Counted from the stretch's first letter, positions 1 to 13,694 are shown. The stretch: 64,000 nt of DNA from Rhabditophanes sp. KR3021 (GCA_963281155.1 CAUJLY010000006.1:6324001-6388000), one strand, 5' to 3'. Numbers and translations: made by a program. The notes: generated from the sequence alone by a model not told the origin.

Positions 1-3000
1 TACTTTAAAACACACTAAATTTAATTGAATCTCATACAACTGTTTTTACTTATTTTTTTAAGTGATTCAAATAATAATTTAATATAAGAGGCAAAAGTTT
101 TAATGCAATTCTCATACTTTAACATTTTATTATGTGAATATGTATAAGAAGTACAACGTCGTTTTATAAAACCCAAGTCAGATCACAAAACTTGTTTTTG
201 TGCCGTCATGAATATAAAAATACTTCACAAATTTCATTCATCATATTTTGCCCATCATAGAACAAGTCTATTATTATACTTGCTTTAAAAATATTCAAAC
301 TGACTACCAATTTCTTATTTTTTGCAAACTTTTGTGGATCATCTAAATTTGCTTATACATATTTTAACATGCATCTTATAATAAATTTTTATCATTATTA
401 TTCTTCCTTTCTAGGATGGACTACTATTTATATTTAATTTAATAATTTTTAAAGTAAAAGTGTCCTCTTATGCATATTTTGCAGAAAAGAAGAGAGTACA
501 TCAATTAATTTAAAGTTACCCTTCTAACGCCCCAAATTTAACGTTTATAGAAAAAATATTTAAAATGGTTGTAATGTTATTTTGTAATTTTATCACTCTC
601 TCCCTTTGCTATTACAAATTGTTGTCGGTTAATCCTTATTATTATACTGATAACACAAAAAGGTTACGTGTGTTTCGTGGCAAACCCCAAAATCTTTTGC
701 TTTGTTATCGTTGTTGGAGTCTACATATACAAGCAAAATGTATTTATGACGTTAAAAATAAATTAGCCTTTTTTGTGTTGCAGTTAATTTAGTAATAGAG
801 AATCTATTAAAGATATTTTGGTTTTTACACAGCTCCTCCATTTTCAACTATTTTTACAAAAAATGTAATTATCTCGTAAAATACACCCACAATTTGTGTG
901 TTTTAAAATGAAAAAAAAATTATACTGGAAGGGTACATTTTCAGTGAACGCACAAATATACTAGGTTCGTGCCAGATTATCATTCTCTATGTCCTTCAAA
1001 TTATGAGGTTTAATTTATTTAATAATAAGTTTTTGAAGTAAAAATGGTTAATTAAGAATTTATGAAATTATTGTTTTGAAGCTGTGGTCAACACATCCTC
1101 GGATTTTACAAACAGTCATTTTGATCATTAGGATCATTAATATTGTTTTATTAGATACTTATTTTACATTTTCTTGTCCTGATGATCACTATTTTTTAAA
1201 TAGTTTTACAAGGCTTTAATCTTTCATTTTGACACTCATTATAATGATGTTCAATTTTTGAAACATTCTTTAGAAAACTATTAGAGAGTACCTTTACATT
1301 TGATGGAAACAAAAAAATGAAAGTTGAGATGAAGCAGTAGTTATATGTAAGATGATTATGCTTGCAGATTTTCATTTAATGAAAAGTATATTGTTTATTA
1401 TGATCATAAGACAATAAAAATGAGTTCTTAGAAAATATTATATATTTGATTGTTGATCGAGATATAGGTTCATATGAAATGAAGACTCATCCTAAATTTA
1501 TAATTGTTTGCAAAAATGGTTTACTTTTCACTTAGGAAAAGTAATATTAAAAAGTTTATGCGTGATTAAAGCAATTGGTTTAAAAGCATTTTTGTTAATA
1601 TACCGTTCGAGACTATAATATTACATTTTAACTAGCAAAAAGGATTCTTCTTATCTTTAATTTTATCCTTTCCCATAACTATGACTAAAATACTACTACG
1701 CTTAAATCTTTCTAATCCTAATATGCATTATATATATGAGAAAGATACTTTTGTGTCATATAACATTTACTTAAGTGCCCTGTAATTTATTTTCTTTTTT
1801 GACAAAAATAGATTATAATATCAAATAGCATACAAGCAATCAAATTGTTTTATTAATAAAGAAGAAAGGTGCATTTTTTGCCAAATATATTTGTGCCAGT
1901 ATTAAATAATGTATGTATTGCAGACTCAAAATTCCTAATAGTACTTAATTAGATTTTCATAATCTCCGGATTTGTCCTTAAATTTGCCTTTTGAAATCTT
2001 CATTGCTTACTAAATGATATGATCTTGACAGAACTTTAACCTTTATTAAAACGCTGCTAAAAAAACCAGGTCTGTTTTTAACAAATAGGTTGCAGAGGCT
2101 TTACAAATTGACTTTTAAATTTGCAATATATGTATCATACTTAATTGTTTTCGAACTTTCACCAAATAAATATCATAAAATTCATTATTTATTAACCCAT
2201 GAAATTATATTTTGCTTAATAATATTTTTATTTAATGTTTTAATTATTTCGAAGGAAAATAAATATCAAACAAATTATTTGACTCATTTATCTTGAATAT
2301 TATTAGTTTCATCAAGCCCAGTCAAATAAAAACAAATAAATATTTTTTTATATAAAATGAAACTAATAATTTTTACTTTAATCAATCAAATGAAATAATA
2401 TAAGAAGTCTTTTAATGTTTGGAAAAGTTTCTCGTTTATCTTATATAGTAGTTGACTAAAAAATTGATATGTACATTATCATATATAAATTTATTCTAAT
2501 ACATACACATTTTCCTTTTAAATGAACGCATATCATCTTAATTATATTAGGCCAATTTCCGTATACGGATATATTTAAATGTTTATATCTAAATAGATAA
2601 CCACCACGATTACGTACTTTTTCAGAATTAATTATTATCAATGTATATAAATTCGTTAAAAAATAACAACAAAAAGAAACTCACTTACTTGGCTTATTAA
2701 CATTAAATAAATACAATTCTAGGGTAATCATTGTTAATGAACGCATATCCATCCTCCTACTAAATAGTTTCTTGAACATTTTTTAGACTTTAGTATACAT
2801 ACTCTACTTTCCCTAAATTAAGTATTCAACGTCTGCAATAATGAAATGACGTTAGTGCATATATTTATATGATTTGGTTCTTCATTTAAATATAATGATA
2901 TGAATTATTTAGATCCGGGTGGATATATTTAAAAGTATCATCAATATTCTTGTCATGGTTCACCGAATTTTGAGGTCTGGCGGGAAAGTAGATGTAGAAA

Positions 3001-6000
3001 AGTCCGCAAACCTTGACAGGGTACATGGTTTGACTAATAGGAATTAAGTAAATCATTATTTATAATTCCATCATCATCTTACTTTTAATTCATGAATAGC
3101 TTATAATTGCTAGCTTTGACGAAGACTATTTTTTAAATATAAACTCTATACTTCTGGTAAAGTTAAGGGTTTGTTTAAAAAATGCTCGACTTTTTCATTG
3201 TAATGTCATAAACGATTAAATATCTTTATCTTACTGAAATAAATGTTGGACTCGAATACAGTTTCATGGTAATCTTTAGAATTATTTTCTTACGGACATC
3301 TTTTTTAAGCTACCAAAATGCTTTCAAACACCATTTCTTGATAAAGTTCATTGTTTTATGTATTTTATGGCAAATTCATTATGGATTTGTATGGATGCTT
3401 ATCAAAGTGCTTCTTAACCAATAATCCGTTTAAACATCAAAACATTCTTTATTTTTAGCCTCTCTTAACGTTTTTTAATAATCTTCGCATCACGGTTTTA
3501 AAGCAGAAAAACGTTCAATGAAGTTATAATAGTTATTATTTTGGCGATAACAATTGTACTTTAGAAGTTAACCCTAAAAGCATAGCATACATTTTTGTTA
3601 TTAGTAGTAATTTTGACTAAAAGCGTTTTTCTTATGCATGTACTCTTTTAAGAGATTGTCAAGAAAAAAATTGAAGTTGTTTTTGCAAAAGAATAGGGAA
3701 GGTAACTTGAAGTCTTATTATTCAAGTGGTCTTAATTTTTATATAACTCATTTTATTTTAATTTGCAAAAACATTGGAAGACATTCACATATGTATTAAT
3801 TAAATCATTCTTTACATAAACATAATGTCAAAAGTTATTGTACCGTCAAGGAAGTTATGTCATGCAAGTTAAAAAATACGTTCCTGGTGTCAAATATCTT
3901 TTTGATAAATAGATATTAGTGATAAATTCAAGGAATAATTATATTTTTTCTTCCTTAACTGCTAAAATATTCTATATCATCTTTTTCTTCTACATTATGT
4001 GAAGCTATTTGAATTCCCTTTATTCATTATCAATTAACATTGGTATAATTCATAAACTCCAATCCACCATGACTGATCAAAATAGCTTTGATATTAGGAA
4101 TCTATTTTTAAATACTTATTTTTGGATTTCGTTAACTATCATCTGGAACTAATTACCCGTCTTTTGCTAATGCTTTTAAAAATCTCAATCTCTTTTTCAT
4201 TATAGTTTTCTAAAAGAAATTTGCAAATCTCCTTCAAATTTCTATTTTGTGTTCCGCCAACGTACATCCACATAATTATGTGTATATATAGTAATAACGT
4301 TTTATTTTAAGCAACTATTCCTTGTATACTCTTTTAACTTTAACCAATTTAAATATTCTAAATTGTATTTTTCATTATTTATCTTATTACCATAGTATTA
4401 CAATGTTGGAACGAATGGTTAATTGATAGCTAAATTGTAAAAGCAGTTTTTTCATACAAAATCTTTTCCCAATACCAAATTACCAAATGTGATGAAATTA
4501 ATAAGAAGGTGCATTCAAAATTGCTTATGCTAGATATAAATAAAAACGAATAAATATTTTTAAGTAAAGAAAAATACAATGCAAACGTTGAATTATTTGA
4601 CAATGTGGCGTTAGAAATTCTTATTATTTAGTATAACATTTGTAGATTACAGCCCTTCAACTTAAACTCTAATTGGTTTGACAATAAAGATTTTACTTCC
4701 CAATAAATAATAACAGTAATACACTTATCATTAAACTTTCCTTATTCGAAGATAATTTTCCTAATAATTTCGACTTTTTAAGCTATGAAAAATATATTGA
4801 AATTACCCCCAGTTTTATATATTTAAATTAGTTTCAAATGTTTAAAAGGTTACATTTAAAACTAACTTCCCTTGATTAATGGGAAATACCAAAAAAATTA
4901 AATGAGCTGAATGAATATTGTGAATAGATTTAAAATCCTTTATAAAAGTAGTCTTATTTCTAGAAAAATGTTTTTAAAAATGTATATGAATTAGCAATGG
5001 TATAAGGCAAAAAATGGTTCTAATTTTTAAGTAAATAAAGTATTTTTGTTGACTTAAAAAGTAATAAATCTTCTAATTCATATAAAATTATTCGTTTTTA
5101 TGTGGCTATTTTATAGTTGAATTTTTTTGCCATTTGAAAGACTAATTAGAGTTTTTACAATATGTCGGTAAAAAACTGAAGCACCTTTCACAATTAAAAA
5201 CATTTAATTTTAGATATTTGGATGTAGATTTTATAGACAAACCACACAATCTTCATGTATCTTTTTGGAATAGTTTCAAGCTATTAAATTCGTAGTTTAA
5301 ACAGATTATATGTTTATGTAATTTGATATTAATCTTATGGTCCATTATTCATACTATAGCACTATTCAGTTTATATAGAATATTCAGTTCATTATTTTGT
5401 GATTGTTTGAATATGTATGTCTTGTAGTTGGCATTAAGTTTAAACAATTTAATTCATAAGCTTTTAAACAAAAAATAACTTTTTTCATGTACAAGGGAAC
5501 TTTTTAAAATCCTTATGATAATCTTTTGATCTTAATCACTGTACCAGAAATCCATAAATAATTTATTTGTGTGTGGGGCACATTTTTGTCATCGTCAAAG
5601 TGCTATATTCTTTAGATTGTTTATCCAGGTTAAGTGACACAAAATATTTAAATCAAATACAAAACCTAAAAAAAGTATTTTACAAATGTCATCTAAACAT
5701 TGAAGGATAAACTGAAACATAATAATTTATAGATCTTATTTGTTATGCAACTCTATCTCACGCTTAATTTAATGTATTCTCTGAAACCCACACAAGCATA
5801 ATTGCATAAAATTATTCCTTAACTATGTGTTTATATTTCCAATTTAGTTTATTTTTGTAAATTAGGCATTCTTTTAACTTTGACCAGAAAAAATTACCTA
5901 AGCGACAATAAATTACAATTTGCCATTAAAAATAATATTTAAACAAACAACTTATAAATGTGTCACTTTAAATTTAGCAATTAGCAACGTCAATACAAAA

Positions 6001-6536
6001 TTAATCAGCATTATTCACACTGAAATGTTTATGTGTGATAATAAAAGCAGGTTCATTTTTAATTTAAATTATGTATATTTATTTATTTTCATACATTTAT
6101 AGAATGAAAGGCATTCAACTAGTTTAAGAAGTAATTCCCCACACTTTTAATACATTTGTATATTGTTTTGACTTCAATATCTTTTAAAATCAAAGTATTG
6201 TGTGAATCTTGATAGAAGTGTAAAAGTTGTTCTTACAAAAAATTTTAAATACTTCTCAAACATTTATTTACATTCTTACTGTTCTATGTTTTAAAGGCCA
6301 TTTCGCAACAAAAATTGTCCCTGCTATATTTAACATTTATTACCAACACTTTATTTTTACATTACGATTTGTTTCTTTTAGTTTCAGATTATTTTCTGAA
6401 ATCTGCATCTATAAAAAGATTATTTGATATTATTATCATAATTTCATGGAAACAATATATGTTTGGTTTAATTGTTAAATATTATTAAGACAGTTATACT
6501 TCTTTGGCCAGAATTTGATGTAAATTATTTCGAAAT
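1..6536. other. gene-poor AT-rich flank
   Basis: No convincing gene was found in this stretch. Open frames are short, low-complexity and rich in Phe, Ile, Asn and Lys, as expected by chance in AT-rich DNA. The only part that stands out is the GC-richer patch listed at 2886-3056. The last few hundred bases must hold the promoter and 5' leader of the amine receptor gene, but I see no specific site. Confidence 0.6.
2886..3056. other. GC-richer patch, open on both strands
   Basis: This patch is visibly richer in G and C than its surroundings. On the minus strand an ATG at 3056 opens 56 codons to a stop at 2886. On the plus strand a TTTAG acceptor-like site just before 2912 is followed by 43 open codons. 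Both translations have mixed, protein-like composition, so the strand cannot be decided. It could be a small gene, one exon of a larger gene, or the remains of one. No family was recognised. Confidence 0.3.
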
Positions 6537-8877
6537 ATGAATGCGGCAAATTGGAGGTTATCAAATAATGGTATTGTGACTTCTTCTTCATCCTCGGATA
6601 ATAGTATCAGTGAGCAAGAAACATCTACAAATTCCGAACATTTACCTCCCATTCTTCAATTGACAACTCTTTTAGTGAAATATATATCAAATGCTTCTTC
6701 GCAAACAACTTCCCAAGAATTTCTAGGGGAGCATAATAATAATTTATTTAATAGCCGGATCCTACCAAATGCTTCATTCTTAGCTGGACCTGATGAAAGC
6801 GGTTTTCAATTTTTCTCATCATTTAAAGATTTTCTTTTGGCTTTAATTCTGACATGTGTTTGTTTGTTAACGGTATCTGGAAACTGCTTAGTTGTGTTGG
6901 CTGTTTGTACAAAAAAATATTTACGTAACCCTACTGGCTATTTGATTGTGTCTTTGGCATGTGCAGATCTGATTGTTGGCCTTGTAGTTATGCCATTAAA
7001 CAGTTTGTTCGAAATTACAAATCATGTTTGGTTACTTGGGATGACAATGTGTGACATTTTCCACGCCTTCGACATTTTGGCATCAACATCGTCAATTTGG
7101 AGTTTATGCGTCATTAGTCTGGATCGTTACATGGCTGGCCAAGATCCAATTGGTTATCGTGACAAAGTTTCCAAAAGAAAAATTTTGATAACGATTTTTA
7201 TAGTTTGGTTTACTTCTTCATGTAAGTTGAAGTTTCATTATTATTTTAATCTTTGAACAAATGTTGCCAATCTTCTTTGACGCACACAAATTGCTTCAAA
7301 TCCATTTAAACTACAACTTTCAAATTCCACTTTGCATTTTTAAATATTTTGACAATTTTTAGGTTTATCCTTTCCTGCAATTATTTGGTGGCGACAAGCT
7401 TCGCCTAATCTTTACATAGATTCTGTAAGTTACAATTAAATTTGCAAATTTAATTATTATTAATAAATATTTTAGACCAAATGTATTTTCACAGACAGTT
7501 GGCTGTATATTGTATTCTCATCTCTAGTTTCCTTTTACATTCCTCTAATATTAATTTTATTTGCATACGGAAGAGTTTATTTAATTGCCACACGTCACTC
7601 CCAATCTCTCAAACTTGGAATTAAAAAAGTAACTATTATTTGTTTTTTGAATATCATCATTATGCAACTTCTTTTTTATAGTTTTATTATATTTTAAATT
7701 ATAAATAATATTATTACTTTAGGTTAAAAGCAAAAGATCAACAGCAAAAGCATCAGGGGGATCCGCAGAAGGGACCATGACAGATGACGAACCTACTCTA
7801 AGAATTCATTATGGGGGAGGTCGCGCTTTTTCTAAAGGTTCAAGTTTTCAAAATTTGCCATTAAATGGAGTAGATAGTCATTGTCATAATTACAAGTCAT
7901 CCGAAAATAACAATGATAATGCTAATTCAGCAAGATGCACTCAAAATTCAGTTAAATCTGAGGTTTCTTTATTGAAAAAAAGCTCATATCGGACAACCCC
8001 AACAACATCAAAGTTAAATGAAACAAAAATTGAAAGTTTCAAAAATTCACCGGATTCAATAACATTTCAACCCAATTATTCCGTGAGTAATGAAGCTGTT
8101 ACGTCAAATTTACGCTCTGTTTCTCCATTCCCTCCAGTAATTCATAAAAGGTCTGCCGTCACATATAGGGAACACCCAGAACGGTTTTTGACTAAAAATG
8201 GGCAAACTAAAAGCATGTTAACTCTGATATCAGACAAAGAAGATTCATCTTCAGATTTTCATGACAGAGCGCAAAGGAAAATTTCACTAAGAAAGAGATT
8301 AGGTATGAGAGAAAAGTCACGAGCTATGGTTAAATATGTTCATGAACAACGAGCTGCCAGAACTTTATCAATTGTTGTGGGTGTTTTTATTTTATGCTGG
8401 CTGCCGTTTTTCATTTTATCCCCAATTATGGCGTTATGCCAAAGTGTAAGTTTTTAATGTACAAATCTTAGTTGTGCTTAACTATTTAAATTAGGATCGT
8501 AATTTATTTACTTGAATAATAACAAAAACAAAAAAGCTCCTCCTTGTTTACTAATTCGCATAATTTTATTTATGACTTTTAATTTTTTATAGTGCATAAC
8601 TGATCAAAAATTAGTTTTTTCGATCATAACCTGGGCAGGTCACCTCAATTCAATGTTAAATCCTCTGATTTATTCAAGGTTTAGTAGAGATTTTCGCAAA
8701 GCTTTCAAGCAAATTTTGATATGCCAAAAAGAAAAGCCTGTTAGAAGTGCCATCAAGACTCCGTTAACGATAATGTTTGCACAACTAGTTACAGTGACAA
8801 CATTAAGTGATGATAAAGAAATCATTATGCCAATTACGAATCGTATTAACCAAGAAATGAGATCTTCAGTTAATTAA
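6537..8877 (+). CDS. biogenic amine GPCR (dopamine/octopamine type)
   Basis: Five exons (6537-7221, 7363-7424, 7476-7628, 7723-8445, 8593-8877) encode 635 residues; all junctions are GT..AG and keep frame. It is a class A receptor on the plasma membrane coupling an amine ligand to G proteins. Visible: a Ser/Asn-rich N-terminus, TM1 from about residue 97, TM2 Asp144, TM3 Cys172 and amine-binding Asp179, DRY at 196-198, TM5 with serines at 5.42, 5.43 and 5.46 (the catechol/phenol contacts), a long third loop of about 200 residues, TM6 CWLPFF and TM7 NPLIY. The TM4 end SFPAIIWWR and the loop SLKLGIKK remind me of the invertebrate Dop1R2/DAMB and alpha-1-like octopamine group; this is inference. 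There is no cleaved signal peptide, and long exon 4 carries most of loop 3. Subtype is uncertain; the amine class is firm. Confidence 0.9.
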
Positions 8878-9508
8878 TAATCTCACAAAAACGTCTTATA
8901 TGCGTTATTTATGTATTTCAAACCAATATATAGTTTAATCAAAATTGTATTTTTTGTATAGTCACGGCCTTTTCATAGATGTGTAATAATGGTAAATAAA
9001 AATATGAATTAAATAATTAAATAAAAATATTATACTTACTTTATCAATGAATTTTTAACTCAAATCTATTGTTCATGATGCCTTCACTATAAAAGCATTT
9101 TAAATAAATCCGGAATGTTAGAATTGTGCCTTTAAAGAAGTAAACAAAAAGAAATAAACTTAATCAATGAGTTTATATTTTTATCAAATGTTAAAGTAAT
9201 TTGTTTATATTATTTAATTAAAACAGTTACCTTCATGACAAATCTTTACAACGTTTGCTTGATATTTGATCTTAAATTTAGTTTATAAAGTACATTTGGA
9301 TAAAGTGTAAAAACTTCTTGCAATTCATACAATATCTAGTCAATTATACCATTTGTTTTAGTAGTAGCCACTTCATTTCAATCCTTATTTTAATGCTACA
9401 AATCTTAAAAAGATGAAATTTAGCCTATCTTAAAACAATTATACGTCTATTGTTAAATCCGAGCTGAGCAATATATTTATGTATGGATATATACAATATA
9501 ATGCAGAG

Positions 9509-9531
9509 CATATTGTTCAAGAAACAATATG
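9509..9531. repeat. 9-bp perfect inverted repeat
   Basis: CATATTGTT and AACAATATG flank the five bases CAAGA, giving a perfect 9-bp stem that a G.U pair can extend by one. It lies about 0.7 kb upstream of the Pax-like start codon. A chance palindrome is possible in AT-rich DNA. Confidence 0.4.
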
Positions 9532-9739
9532 TCCTATGTAAAGTTAAGTGGAGGTGTGAACATATTAATCCTGTAAGTAGTTAAAGATTTAAAGAATATG
9601 TTTGCGTCTCTTTTTGATACATATATGCATCTTAGCAAAAGGGTTACTAACAATCAAACGACATACAATCAGACTTGAATAGTTTACACCATATAGCTAT
9701 ATCAAAATGATTCAGCCAAATATAATTTGAATTTGTATA

Positions 9740-9763
9740 GGCGGATGCTTTACAAGCATCGCT
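9740..9763. repeat. GC-richer hairpin, 3-nt loop
   Basis: GATGCTT, then TAC, then AAGCATC form a perfect 7-bp stem. With G9743 bulged, GGC below pairs with GCT (one G.U) for a total of 10 pairs. It sits about 0.5 kb upstream of the Pax-like gene. Function unknown; it may be a bound site or chance. Confidence 0.35.
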
Positions 9764-10242
9764 ACTGATTATTGTTTAAAAAGCTTTGTACTAGGCTCTT
9801 CAAATCATTGAGATCTACTTTACAATATCTCTAAGTTCTCTGCCTCCTTTTGATTGTTCATACAATATATTTCTTAGGATAAATGCAAAACGATGATATA
9901 GTATAGAAGCTGTACTGTCAAATCATTTCTCTAAGTAGGAGTGGTCATTTTTATTGTTTTTTGGTGAGATACTTTAATTTTGAATTTAAAGTAAATTTAA
10001 GTTGTCATAAATCATTTTTAAACACGTTTAATGACACGTCGTTGTGTTGTATTTTTATTTATTAATTTGATTATTCAAAACAATTTAATCGAAACGTGTA
10101 CAAGAATCCTTGTTGTTGTTTTCTAATAAGCCGTAGAACAATTCATAATATTTCTGATAGCATAATACTTAGTTGACTTTTTTCATATTATCATCAAAAT
10201 AAAAATTACCTTTCTATAAGATTATTACAGATTTGGTAAAGA

Positions 10243-11385
10243 ATGGCAAGTGATAGCACACAGTCTACTACTTCGAATTCCCCGAACAATGATTGCGACA
10301 AAAAGACAAAGCCTTCCGGAATAGGTACAAAACCGAAGGTAAACATTCACCTCTTCGAATTCAATTCGGGGAATTCTCAGCGATTCGTGTCATAATATTA
10401 TTAATTTATTCTTTGTTTTCAGGTTGCTACTCCACACGTTGTTGCCAAAATAGAACAGTATAAAATTGAAAATCCAACTATCTTTGCATGGGAAATCAGG
10501 GAAAAACTTATATCAGAAAAAATTTGTGAGCAGCCACCTAGTGTTAGTTCTATCAATCGTATTCTACGTACAAGGAATTCAGAAAGAGCAGCTGAAGAAT
10601 TAACATTGATGTTAAATCAGCGAAACCAAGGCCATATGCCAGCAGATCCGGGACAATATAATTCACTTAGAATGGCTCAATTGCTTCAGCCTTCTAATGT
10701 CGTAGGCATAGATTGGCTAACAGCTGCCTCCAGACCAAATCTTCCTTTGTGGAGTTATGGAAATTCACTTTTCAATTCAATTCTACCTCAAGTTAACGTT
10801 CTACCAAATCCTATTCGCAACCTTTATCAACCAAATGCATTTATAAATCCGAATTTACAGAGTAACATCTTAAATCAAGCTACAAATTCATTCTTTCTAT
10901 CCCAAAATTTATTATCACAAGCCAAAGCATCATTGCAAACTACAAGGCCTTTACAGGTAACAAAAGTTTGCGATGAGGAACTAACTTCAAGAACGTCCTC
11001 AAATACATCTTCTACAACGGCTGTAGCGGTCGCAGATAGTGACGATGATAGGCACACGTCAGGAAGAACCCATTTTAGCATCGAACAATTAAAGCAACTT
11101 GAAACTATATTTAACAACAATCCTTATCCTGACGTAAGCACGCGTTTAGACATAGCTAGGAAGCTGCAATTATCGGAAATGAAAGTTGCGGTGTGGTTTT
11201 CAAATCGACGAGCCAAGTGGAGGAAAACAAAGGAAGTAACTAATGCAATTAGTCGCAATAAAGAAGAAGAAAGAAGAGAAAGCAAACGCAAATTAGGTGA
11301 CAGTCAACAACAAAAGTACGAAAAAAATGTGCCTTCAAAGAAGATAAAAACTTCAGCAAGTATTACTTTCAAGCCTTACGAATGA
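10243..11385 (+). CDS. eyg-1: eyegone-like Pax homeobox transcription factor
   Basis: Two exons (10243-10338, 10423-11385) encode 352 residues. The nuclear DNA-binding protein has, in order: a polar head; at about 30-92 the RED (C-terminal) half of a paired domain ([36 protein letters not shown]); a linker rich in Asn, Gln and Leu; and a homeodomain at about 242-301 ending [14 protein letters not shown]. Homeodomain residue 50 is Ser and 51 is Asn, the Pax/Pax6 state. The N-terminal PAI half of the paired domain is absent, the hallmark of eyegone/twin-of-eyegone proteins; from memory the C. elegans counterpart is eyg-1. TTACAG ends 12 bases before the ATG, so trans-splicing is likely, but an upstream PAI-coding exon cannot be excluded. 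A basic tail follows the homeodomain. A 12-bp inverted repeat spans the only 5' splice site. Confidence 0.9.
10275..10376 (+). repeat. 12-bp inverted repeat across the 5' splice site
   Basis: GAATTCCCCGAA at 10275-10286 in exon 1 is perfectly complementary to TTCGGGGAATTC at 10365-10376 in the intron. The donor GT is at 10339-10340, inside the 78-base loop. The decamer CTTCGAATTC also occurs as a direct repeat at 10271-10280 and 10353-10362. In the pre-mRNA this could fold into a stable hairpin holding the splice site; a role is inferred only. Confidence 0.6.
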
Positions 11386-13694
11386 AGGCTTAATGACATA
11401 TGAAAACATTTATATAACTTAAACAATCTAAATTACTAAGTTTGCCTAAGCATGCATTTCTATTGATAATTCATATAAATAGAATATTTAAAACACATAG
11501 CCTAGTACCTTCTTCTTATTTATAAGATTATTCTTGTCTAAACCTCTTCGTTTTTGCGTACCAATAAATTAATATATCATTTATTTTTACCCTAAATTTT
11601 TGTTTAACATCTCTACTGCTATTTTACCTTGAGATTGGTAATTCCTTAATATGAATTTTCCCATCTTAGAGATAAAAGACAAGTTCATTTCTTAAAACGC
11701 TACTGTATGGAAAAGCTGTTACATTTACTTTATTCATTGACTCCTAACTACTATATACAATCATAACTTGTCGGCAAATGATCGACTATTGTATTGCTTT
11801 GAAATTAGATATTAACCAAATAACTACTACCATACGTACATCTCTTTCAAATCACCTCTTACCTTTTAATACAACACTTTGACAAAAATTGATAAAAACA
11901 TTTGGTAGTCAAGTTTATTTGTCATAACAGTAAAATTAGCACACTTTCAAAAGAGATGCAATTGTTTATGGCTGGCGTAAGTGATTGAAACCTCAAACTT
12001 GCCGATATCCAGCTCTTTTTACATTAAGCAAAGATATTTACTTTCTTGATAACCTCGTCATCAAAGGGTAATGTAAACACGATGATGGTGTGAATTAAGC
12101 ATAAAACAATACAAGTTGATAAACTTAGGGAATCTTTACTTTTTATAATTAGTATCTAATTACCACAATAAGGAGGCTTTTGATGTATACTATAGTATAT
12201 ACATTTATTCATCACACTTAATGTTGTGTGGTAATTAATAACTTTTTGAGTTGTTTAAGATACATGGAGGTACATAAATAATTAAAAAAGTGAAATATTC
12301 AGATAATTTCAAAATTTACAAGATCTTTATGGGCTAATTAATACCATTAAAGGAAATGCGTAATGGTACTTTTTAGCCTTCGCCAGAATCTATTAATTAT
12401 ATATTTTAAATATGGTCAAGTTTAGACTCCAAAATAACTTGAAACCCACTTGTACAGCTTAATATTCATGCCTATTTTGTTTAACAATATATTTATCTAT
12501 AATCACACAAAGTCCATATTGAGACACAAATCAAGTAGGAAGCGGCACATTTTAAGTTAATCTTTCAAGTACAGTTCAAGCTCTATTGTCATGTAAAAAT
12601 GGTCGTTTACACATCAGGTTCAAAAACAAACATAATATTACCAAGCTTAACCTCTTATAAATGTAAAGTCATTTGTTAAAGGTAGTTTTGATTATTTAAC
12701 GCCTTTGTTGTTTGATTCACTTTTGAAAGTTTAAAAGGTTTCGTCAACTCTTGATGACGTCATTTTCAATTATTAAGATGATTTTTGAAATTTTATGCCG
12801 CCTTAATTAGTATGATGTATTAGATCGAAGTTTAATCTTATTTAAGATTATAAAAGCAGCTGACAAATTTCGTCTTGGAAGGCTTAAAAATATTTCCCTT
12901 GAAATATTTAGCACAAATAACTTCTTGCTAACCGTTTTAGAAAATTTATCCGACAGCTTTTCATTTTGATTCAAATTACAGGATAAGACTTTAATAATTA
13001 TCTGTTTGATATGTTTTTCAATAAAAAAATTATTCCAAACACTTAATTAGCTTGTACCAGTTACTTTTAATATTAAGGCCTTGCTTTATATTATATTAGA
13101 AACAGTTGAGTTTGTCTAAAATTCTCGGATATTTTATGTTTATGTGTATTATATCTGACTTTTTGAATAACGAATAAAGCAAACATTCAATTTGTGTTAT
13201 TTAGACATGAATAAATTCACCTGGTACGCCTTTAGGTATCAAAAAATGTCATCCTGAAGTACTTTTATTAAAAGTTTTGTGAACATTCTGCTTTTTAATA
13301 ATTATGAAAATTTCATTAATAGTTTATTTGTAAAAAGTGGGACTGTGTGTCAACTAAAGGTTTATTACAGCAAGGCAGTTAGCATAGAGGTGATATAGTT
13401 TTGGTTATGTATATTTTTGAAAATAATAATTGCTCCGCTAATAGTATTATTGGAAACAACTTTTAAATAATTACATATCATGTAGCCTCTTTTTTATAAT
13501 TCCCAGATTTATACCTTTTAGACATATACTATGTTGTCATTTTAGGCAAAAAGACATTTAGTACGCTAGGTATTGTAATTAATTTCTAATATAAAAGCTT
13601 TTATACTTCAAAATTGAGTCGAATTTGATTATTTTAATTAGTTTTGCGATATACCATTACGGGTTAACTTCAATTAATTTGTGTAATTTATAGA
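11386..13694. other. intergenic, no gene seen
   Basis: AT-rich sequence between the Pax-like gene and the small spliced gene at 13695. Contains the 3' region of the former and one full CRE palindrome at 12755-12762. A weak 11-bp stem (12052-12062 with 12081-12091) was noted and given no weight. Confidence 0.5.
12755..12762. promoter_or_regulatory. TGACGTCA CRE palindrome
   Basis: A perfect full-length cAMP-response-element palindrome, the binding site of CREB/ATF bZIP factors. It lies about 0.9 kb upstream of the small gene at 13695. Only the motif is seen; use is unproven. Confidence 0.35.

Larger units (their letters stand above)
8878..10242. other. intergenic, with two short hairpins
   Basis: No gene was seen. 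It holds the 3' region of the amine receptor and the upstream region of the Pax-like gene. Two compact inverted repeats, at 9509-9531 and 9740-9763, are listed separately. Confidence 0.5.

Noticed and set aside
565..792. 75-codon plus-strand frame near the left end
   Set aside because: Low-complexity composition, no splice or leader context, and frames of this length are expected by chance at this AT content.
12052..12091. 11-bp imperfect stem with an 18-base loop
   Set aside because: One mismatch and two G.U pairs, no extension; within chance expectation.
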